A stretch of 10,494 nucleotides of DNA from an uncultured Pseudomonadota bacterium (lineage in GTDB: Bacteria; Lernaellota; Lernaellaia; Lernaellales; Lernaellaceae): assembly GCA_937967875.1 (NCBI GenBank), contig CALBTQ010000826.1:1-10494 (forward strand), read 5' to 3'. Below, one piece after another: positions 6,609-10,494 of this stretch. Position numbers and translations under genes: made by a program. Below the pieces are notes generated by a model. That model searched no databases. It was given only the letters and a program-made list of their open reading frames with translations, and was not told the DNA's origin. Positions within the stretch are counted from its first letter, which is position 1; each line of letters opens with the position of its first letter.

Positions 6609-7010
6609 ATGGCCAAGATTTTACTGATCGACGACGATCCCGATTTCATCCTCGTTCATTCGCAGATTCTGATAGCGGAAGGTTTCGAGGTGGTTACCGC
6701 CGAAGACGGGAACGAAGGTCTGGCGAAGCTGAAAGCGGAAACTCCCGATTTGGTTATCCTGGACGTCATGATGACCACGGAAACCGAAGGGTTCGAAGTC
6801 GCGCGCAAGATCCGCGAGGAACTGTACCTGGTCAAGCTGCCGATCATCATGCTCAGCAGTTTTCACGAGGTGAAGAAGGTGCCGTATCGCATCGCGCCGA
6901 ACAATACGTGGTTGCCCGTCGACTTGTGGCTGGACAAGCCCATCAAGCCGGCGGCGTTTATCGAAAAAGTGCGGGCGGCCCTGAGCGAAACGCCGCAGCA
7001 GATCGGCTGA
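6609..7010 (+). CDS. stand-alone receiver-domain response regulator
   Basis: 133-residue single-domain CheY-like receiver with no output domain. Conserved sites are Asp8-Asp9-Asp10 (acidic pocket), phospho-acceptor Asp52 in VILDVMM, Ser83 in MLSS, and Lys110 in DKP. After the fourth strand there is an extra loop (about 86-106, including KKVPYRIAPNNTWLPVD) longer than in CheY. A similar 'LPVD-LDKP' ending is familiar to me from receivers encoded beside hydrogenase or NADH-linked redox genes; that is memory, not a search. The start at 6609 is chosen over the upstream in-frame ATG at 6555, which lies inside the oxidoreductase gene, because AAGGGGG at 6594-6600 precedes it and IDDDP falls at the canonical position. 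No histidine kinase is in the window, so its partner is encoded elsewhere. The operon context suggests a link to redox state. Confidence 0.93.
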   Translation: MAKILLIDDDPDFILVHSQILIAEGFEVVTAEDGNEGLAKLKAETPDLVILDVMMTTETEGFEVARKIREELYLVKLPIIMLSSFHEVKKVPYRIAPNNTWLPVDLWLDKPIKPAAFIEKVRAALSETPQQIG

Positions 7011-7048
7011 AGCCCGCGGCGGAAAACCGACGGAAAATAAAACATCCT

Positions 7049-7092
7049 ATCGTTGACAAACCTCATCGCCTACGAAGTGGTTTGTCAACGAT
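7049..7092. repeat. perfect 14-bp inverted repeat with 16-bp spacer
   Basis: ATCGTTGACAAACC (7049-7062) and GGTTTGTCAACGAT (7079-7092) are exact reverse complements. The left arm starts 39 bases after the response regulator stop. There is no T-run on the plus strand after it, so a classic intrinsic terminator in that direction is unlikely. The right arm contains the -35 box of the next gene, which fits an operator, or a hairpin that ends upstream transcription by another mechanism. On the minus strand the hairpin is followed by GTTTTATTTT, so termination that way is possible. Confidence 0.85.
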
Positions 7093-7110
7093 TCGTGGAG
7101 GTAGTATAAT
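7082..7110 (+). promoter_or_regulatory. near-consensus sigma70 promoter of the DUF1566 lipoprotein gene
   Basis: TTGTCA (7082-7087) and TATAAT (7105-7110) are separated by exactly 17 bases, about 47 bases upstream of the lipoprotein ATG. The predicted transcript starts near 7117. Its short leader contains a small ATTTG-TTTT-CAAAT hairpin (7122-7135) and a strong AGGAGG at 7146-7151. The -35 lies inside the inverted repeat, so a protein bound there would compete with RNA polymerase. Confidence 0.75.
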
Positions 7111-7156
7111 TGTAATATTCCATTTGTTTTCAAATACTTGCTTGCAGGAGGGCGTT

Positions 7157-7741
7157 ATGAACAGGACAAACTTGGCTTTGGTTTGCCTGGCAATTCTGTT
7201 GCTTTTCCTGACCGCGGTCGTCGCAGCCTGTATCGACGACGATGACGACGATGCGGACGACAACGATGACGACAACGACGACAACGACTGCACTACATGG
7301 ACCGATCCTTCCACCGGCCACATGTGGGAAAATGGCAAAGAGTATTTCGGCGCCTGGTACGACGCCATCGAATACTGCCTCAATTTGAGTTGTGGGGATT
7401 ACGACGATTGGCGCTTACCGACCATTGACGAACTGCGCAGCCTGATTCGAGGCTGTGAAGGAACCGAACTCGGTGGTTCTTGTGGAGTGTCGGATCCAGG
7501 CTGCACGTATTACGACTGCCGGAATTCGGATTGCGGCGGATGTGAAGAGTATGAAGGCCCCGCCTTGGACGGCTATTACCTGCCCGATGATCTGAATGGC
7601 GATTACTACGTTTACTGGTCGGCCACCGAAATCATCGATGAAGACGAATTCGCGTGGATTGTCAATTATAAGTACGCCGGAGTCACCAGCGGCTACTTCA
7701 CAAGCGAGTACTCGGTGCGCTGCGTGCGTGGCGGTGATTGA
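7157..7741 (+). CDS. DUF1566 (Lcl C-terminal-like) lipoprotein with Asp/Asn-rich tether and Cys-rich insert
   Basis: Predicted secreted lipoprotein of 194 residues. A hydrophobic signal peptide (about 6-24) ends in the lipobox VAAC, with lipidated Cys25; Ile at +2 gives no Asp retention signal, so outer-membrane placement is plausible. Residues 27-44 are almost pure Asp and Asn, an acidic, possibly calcium-binding, flexible tether encoded by a GAC/GAT/AAC triplet tract (7235-7288). The rest matches DUF1566: TWTDPSTGHMW (47-57), DWRLPTIDEL (84-93), YWSATE (153-158) and the terminal VRCVRGG (187-193). Ten cysteines follow the lipid anchor, seven of them in or next to 100-129, an even number that would allow disulfides. 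DUF1566 function is unknown. The start is fixed by AGGAGG at 7146-7151 and the signal peptide. It appears to be transcribed alone from its own promoter. Confidence 0.88.
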   Translation: MNRTNLALVCLAILLLFLTAVVAACIDDDDDDADDNDDDNDDNDCTTWTDPSTGHMWENGKEYFGAWYDAIEYCLNLSCGDYDDWRLPTIDELRSLIRGCEGTELGGSCGVSDPGCTYYDCRNSDCGGCEEYEGPALDGYYLPDDLNGDYYVYWSATEIIDEDEFAWIVNYKYAGVTSGYFTSEYSVRCVRGGD

Positions 7742-7975
7742 CAAGGGGCCAACTACAGCCGGAAGCGGATAGGAACCAACCCAAAAATCAAAGAAAACCG
7801 CAATGAGCATGTCGGTTCCGATTCAATTGGCATCAAGTGTAATGGTCTTGACGTTGCCGCCGAAGAGGATAATCTTTTTGCAACGGTTTTTTCAACACAC
7901 AACAACTTAGAGTTCGCTAGGGACGTCGCCCACGGCGTCTGACAACGGCGAGACCTCCGGGAAAGGCAACAAATA
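7742..7975. other. 234-bp intergenic stretch with no assignable gene
   Basis: No recognisable gene, RNA or terminator lies here. The lipoprotein frame stays open past its TGA stop until a TGA at 7937-7939, giving an in-frame tail with no similarity I recognise. A minus-strand frame is also open through it. DUF1566 proteins normally end at VRCVRGG, so the annotated stop is probably real. GGAACC (7772-7777) and GGTTCC (7814-7819) are a weak inverted pair. AAAGG at 7962-7966 is the likely ribosome binding site of the next gene. Confidence 0.5.
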
Positions 7976-9133
7976 ATGAAGCCCGTTCGCATCGGCGTGA
8001 TCGGCTGCGGTAAAATCGCCCGCTTGGCGCACCTGCCGCATTTTGCGGTAAATCCCAACTGCGTCATCACCGCCGTGGCCGACCCGGACGAGAAATACCT
8101 CGCCGCCGCGCAACGCAAATACCGCGCGCCGCACGCGTTCCGCGATCCGTCGGACTTGCTGCGCAACGGGCCGGTGGACGCGGTGGTCATATGCTCGCCC
8201 AACTGGGCGCACACGGCACAGGTTGTCGAGGCGGCGGAACGCGGGTTGCATATACTGTGCGAGAAGCCGCTGGGCACCAGCCTGACCGACTGCGAGCGGA
8301 TGGCCGAAGCCTGCGCCAAGACCGGTGTGATTCTTCAGGTTGCACTTCAGAAGCGTTTCCACCGGGCGTTCCAACTGGCGCGTGAGATGATCGAGGCCGG
8401 CGAACTGGGCGAGGTTTTCCAGATCAGCGTCGATTGGAACCATTACATTCCGGACCTGGAAGCGTCCTGGCTGAAAAAGACCCTCGGCTTTCTCAAGCGC
8501 CACGGGGTGGACGTCTTGAAGGACTGGGGGGCCTGGCGGCTCAACGATCCGCGCGCCGGCGGCGGCGATTTCATGGATCACGGTCCGCACTACCTCGACC
8601 TTTTCCGCTTCCTGCTGGGCGATTTCGATCTCGTTTCAGCGGAGATGAAAAAGGTTTTCCCCTCGCGCGTGCACGAGGACCACGCACTGTGCACGGTGCG
8701 ATTCAAGTCGGGCGCGCTCGGGCACATCGAGCGCTCGCAAAATGTCGTGTCACGACCCTATGGACACGAAACCGGCGCCATTCACGGCACGCGCGGCTCG
8801 CTGTACTTCGATTCCCCGCATGAATACTCCCTGGGGCATGTGCGCCTGTACCGCTACCGTATGCGCAACATCGTTCTGGATCATCGTTCCCGCATTCGCG
8901 TGCCCGGCGGCCGCAAGAACCGCTCGTATCAGAAGCAGGCCGATCTTTTTGTGGCGCGATTGATCGGTCAGGGATTGGATGAGGTCGGATTTCCGGCGGC
9001 GTGGGCGCCGACCGGCGAGGATGGCGTTCTGGCCGTCGAAGCGGTGCTGGCCGCCTATCTTTCCAGCCGTGAAGGCCGAAAAATTGTCTTCCCCCTCACC
9101 GCCGAAGATCGCCGGCTGATAGAAAGCGAATGA
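7976..9133 (+). CDS. Gfo/Idh/MocA-family NAD(P)-dependent oxidoreductase
   Basis: Cytoplasmic sugar or cyclitol dehydrogenase-type enzyme of 385 residues, a normal length. The N-terminal Rossmann domain starts at once with GVIGCGKIA (7-15) for NAD(P) binding, followed by VADPD (34-38) at the second strand and CSPNWAH (73-79). EKPLG (96-100) carries the catalytic Lys97. The C-terminal alpha/beta domain contains GGGDFMDHGPHYLDLFRFLLG, in which Asp201 and His205 sit in the family's DxxxH catalytic pattern. Known members oxidise or reduce inositols, glucose-fructose, UDP-sugars or deoxysugars, and substrate cannot be predicted here. The ATG at 7976 is supported by the GxGxxA motif directly after it and AAAGG nine bases upstream. 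It stands alone, followed by a terminator-like hairpin and a convergent gene. It is not obviously linked to the kinase-aldolase operon 5 kb away. Confidence 0.92.
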   Translation: MKPVRIGVIGCGKIARLAHLPHFAVNPNCVITAVADPDEKYLAAAQRKYRAPHAFRDPSDLLRNGPVDAVVICSPNWAHTAQVVEAAERGLHILCEKPLGTSLTDCERMAEACAKTGVILQVALQKRFHRAFQLAREMIEAGELGEVFQISVDWNHYIPDLEASWLKKTLGFLKRHGVDVLKDWGAWRLNDPRAGGGDFMDHGPHYLDLFRFLLGDFDLVSAEMKKVFPSRVHEDHALCTVRFKSGALGHIERSQNVVSRPYGHETGAIHGTRGSLYFDSPHEYSLGHVRLYRYRMRNIVLDHRSRIRVPGGRKNRSYQKQADLFVARLIGQGLDEVGFPAAWAPTGEDGVLAVEAVLAAYLSSREGRKIVFPLTAEDRRLIESE

Positions 9134-9191
9134 TCGCGCGTTAAAAAGCTTTTCTTTTTATACTTCTTTGCGTTTTCTTCCGCATTAAGGC

Positions 9192-9210
9192 GAAAAACGC
9201 GGCGTTTTTC
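9192..9210. terminator. hairpin between convergent genes, likely bidirectional terminator
   Basis: GAAAAACG (9192-9199), loop CGG, CGTTTTTC (9203-9210) forms a perfect 8-bp stem. An A-run on one arm and a T-run on the other give each strand a T-rich 3' arm. It lies in the 100-bp gap between the convergent Gfo/Idh/MocA and DUF523 genes. The T-run is inside the stem, so it is not a textbook example. Confidence 0.55.
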
Positions 9211-9233
9211 TGGCACAACACGCGATCAACATT

Positions 9234-9764
9234 TTACCCCACGCGGATGACCTTGATGCCGCCGCGTTGCAGCACCTCGCCGGGGATGCCGTCTTTGTCG
9301 CAGGATGGGCTGCCGCCTTTGAGATAAGCCCGGCGCGCGCCGACGACCTGCGCAATCTCCAGCGTGATTTTCGCGCCGTTGATGTGGTAGTCGGTCATGT
9401 CCTCGCCCGTTTCCGGCGCATAGATCCGCCACCCTTCGTCGAGCACCTGGGCGCCGGTGCCGCCCTGCAATGTCTCGCTCGTGCGTGGGATCGGCATGCC
9501 GCCCAGTTGCTCGGGGCATACCGGCACCAGGACGTACTTCCTCTGCAATTGTTCGATCAATTCATCGCGCCGTTTCGCCCGTCGCCCATGCCAACGGCAG
9601 GGAATACCCAGAAAGCAGGCGCTGATCAGGACGGGCTCATTGTAAAGATCGGTTTTCAGCGAGCCGAATAGTTGCCATGACTCCCGGATAAGTGAAGTCG
9701 TTGAGTTGTCGGTCAAGAAAAAAGAGCACCGTAACGCGGGGTTTGTGTAGAATTGTTTTACCAT
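9234..9764 (-). CDS. DUF523 domain protein, 5' end probably altered by the adjacent IS element
   Basis: The DUF523 domain (function unknown, usually ~140-160 residues) is clear from about residue 46: VLISACFLGIPCRWHG (46-60) with Cys50 and Cys56, VPVCPEQLGGMPIPR (80-94) with Cys83, the 'GxDvT' segment as GEDMTD (120-125), and KGGSPSCDKDG (149-159) with Cys155. The conserved cysteines hint at metal or thiol chemistry. The usual SPSCG is SPSCD here. The only in-frame ATG (9764) lies inside the IS remnant's structured region and adds ~45 residues unlike any DUF523. A TTG at 9716 is the only other common start before the domain, and it too is within the IS-like sequence. The native start was therefore probably lost or replaced, and expression is uncertain. 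It converges on the Gfo/Idh/MocA gene. Confidence 0.75.
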   Translation of the reverse strand: MVKQFYTNPALRCSFFLTDNSTTSLIRESWQLFGSLKTDLYNEPVLISACFLGIPCRWHGRRAKRRDELIEQLQRKYVLVPVCPEQLGGMPIPRTSETLQGGTGAQVLDEGWRIYAPETGEDMTDYHINGAKITLEIAQVVGARRAYLKGGSPSCDKDGIPGEVLQRGGIKVIRVG

Positions 9765-9787
9765 GACAATTCACCCCACAGGTGCTC
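9724..9787. repeat. nested inverted repeat over the transposase leader
   Basis: Three arm pairs nest inside each other: GAGCACC (9724-9730) with GGTGCTC (9781-9787), GGGGT (9738-9742) with ACCCC (9773-9777), and GAATTGT (9750-9756) with ACAATTC (9766-9772). That is 19 possible base pairs interrupted by small bulges. The outermost right arm overlaps AGGTG, the probable ribosome binding site, and ends one base before the transposase ATG at 9789. Confidence 0.75.
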
Positions 9788-9788
9788 C

Positions 9789-10352
9789 ATGCAGACAATA
9801 CCACAAACAATCGCGCTTGACTTCACCGACGACAAAATTTCTTCCAGCGGCGGCAGCCTCTTTCTGGCGCGGGTGGCGGCGCGGCTCAAGCTCCCCGCGC
9901 GGCTGCGCGCGGCCCTGCGCCTCAAGCAGCGCGCCCGCGGCGCCTCGGATGTCGACACCCTGCTGTCGTTGATCTACACCCTCGCCCAGGGCGACGGCGC
10001 CCTCGCCGAGGTGGACGCCCTGGTCGCCGACGAGGTCCGGCAGACGCTGTTGGGGCTTTCGCGCGTGCCCACCTCGCGCCGGGCCGGCGAATACCTCGCG
10101 CGCTTTGACGCCGCGTCGGTCGCCGCTCTCCACGACGTGGCGCATCAGCTCGCCGGCGAGTTGAGCCAAACCCTCTGTGAGCACGCCCGCGCGCGCTACG
10201 GCTATGTCCCGGTGTTCATCGACGGCACGGCCATCGAGGTCACCGGCCGCTACACCGAGGGCGCGCTGCCCGGCTTTCTGGACACGCCGCACCTGTGGTG
10301 GCACCAGGTTAATAATAAAATTTTTGTGGCACCATTTTGTGCCACGGCATAA
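9789..10352 (+). pseudogene. truncated IS1380-family-like transposase
   Basis: DDE-type transposase fragment of 187 codons. The N-terminal helical region has the IS1380 look: SSSGGSLFLARVAARLKLPARLR (18-40), DVDTLLSLIYTLAQGDGALAEVDAL (54-78) and the PTSRRAGEYLARF segment (94-106). FIDGTAIEV (143-151) holds the first catalytic Asp145. Similar-looking sequence ends near Gln173 (10307), where base composition drops abruptly from very GC-rich to AT-rich; the last 14 codons are unrelated and stop at TAA. IS1380 transposases are about 430-470 residues, so the second Asp and the Glu are absent and it cannot be active. An in-frame ATG at 9753 is a poorer start, as it lies inside the inverted repeat; 9789 has AGGTG just upstream. 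The family call rests on remembered motifs and could instead be a related IS4-group element. Confidence 0.65.
10326..10345. repeat. short perfect hairpin in the AT-rich tail of the IS remnant
   Basis: GTGGCAC (10326-10332), loop CATTTT, GTGCCAC (10339-10345), flanked by AAAATTT and AAATTTT, which can extend the pairing imperfectly. It lies just past the point where the transposase similarity stops. GGGAA and TTCCC farther on (about 10360-10382) form a second weak pair. It may be part of the right end of the element or a separate small palindromic insertion. Confidence 0.6.
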
Positions 10353-10449
10353 ATTTTCAGGGAATCTTTGTAAATACTTCCCGACCTTCGCTGATAGGCC
10401 CTGCGAAATTTTAACCAAACCTGGCCTGTATCCGGAAGTTGCAACTCTG

Positions 10450-10494
10450 AGATCGGAAGAGCGTCGTGTAGGGAAAGAGTGTAGATCTCGGTGG
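10450..10494 (-). other. Illumina P5-side sequencing adapter, reverse complement (non-biological)
   Basis: From AGATCGGAAGAGC onward the last 45 bases match the reverse complement of the same P5-side adapter seen at the left end, continuing into GTGTAGATCTCGGTGG without mismatch to the adapter as I know it. Genomic sequence therefore ends at 10449. With the left copy this makes an artificial terminal inverted repeat. Confidence 0.98.

Larger units (their letters stand above)
9680..10439. mobile_element. IS1380-like insertion sequence remnant
   Basis: Bounds are tentative. They rest on a candidate terminal inverted repeat: ACTCCCGGATA at 9680-9690 against ACTTCCGGATA on the opposite strand at 10429-10439 (10 of 11). 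That match could arise by chance, and no clean target duplication abuts it. Between the ends are a nested inverted repeat, the N-terminal part of an IS1380-like transposase and an AT-rich tail with hairpins. At ~760 bp it is less than half the usual size of such elements, so it is an internally deleted or compound remnant, or the right boundary is wrong. Confidence 0.4.

Noticed and set aside
5516..6649. 377-codon minus-strand open frame opposite the flavoprotein
   Set aside because: It is antisense to a gene with complete FAD and NAD(P) motifs, and its product has no recognisable domain.
7235..7288. Triplet tract considered as a CRISPR or tandem repeat array
   Set aside because: It is an in-frame Asp/Asn coding run without unique spacers.
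1..10494. Terminal inverted repeats suggesting a linear replicon or transposon
   Set aside because: Both ends are sequencing adapter, not biological repeats.

Overview
The window is one continuous piece of high-GC bacterial DNA flanked at both ends by Illumina P5-side adapter sequence (1-51 and, reverse-complemented, 10450-10494). Only 52-10449 is genomic, and the adapters at both ends suggest a single ~10 kb amplified fragment or an untrimmed assembly. The gene families and an Asp/Asn-rich lipoprotein linker suggest an uncultivated environmental bacterium of the old 'deltaproteobacterial' type. That placement is an inference, not a demonstrated assignment.

Layout. (1) 52-2880, minus strand: a tight three-gene operon of a class III (HemL-like) aminotransferase, a class II aldolase and an FGGY sugar kinase that is cut by the fragment end. 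Divergent from it, 85 bp away, is a TetR-type regulator (2966-3670), with a promoter and a dyad between them. This looks like a locally regulated route that deaminates, phosphorylates and cleaves an amino sugar or amino polyol. The substrate cannot be read from the sequence. (2) 3671-4189: a gene-poor, less GC-rich stretch with the probable C-terminal relic of a REP-associated (Y1) transposase. (3) 4190-5146: a radical SAM protein of the COG0731 type with a winged-helix tail. (4) 5243-7010: a two-gene operon of an FAD/NAD(P) disulfide-type oxidoreductase with a CoA-disulfide-reductase-like cysteine, and a stand-alone receiver-domain response regulator. (5) 7049-7741: a perfect 14-bp inverted repeat overlapping a near-consensus promoter, driving a DUF1566 lipoprotein with an Asp/Asn tether and a Cys-rich insert. 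(6) 7976-9133: a Gfo/Idh/MocA dehydrogenase, converging over a terminator-like hairpin on a DUF523 gene (minus strand, 9234-9764).

(7) 9680-10449: remains of an insertion sequence with the N-terminal ~173 residues of an IS1380-like transposase, which breaks off into an AT-rich, hairpin-bearing tail. The transposase start sits in a nested inverted repeat able to hide its ribosome binding site. The DUF523 gene has no conventional start outside this element, so the insertion probably removed or replaced its 5' end.

No tRNA, rRNA, CRISPR array or recognisable phage or defence genes were seen. The most open biological questions are the substrate of the aminotransferase-aldolase-kinase operon, the oxidoreductase-receiver pair and the structured start of the IS remnant.
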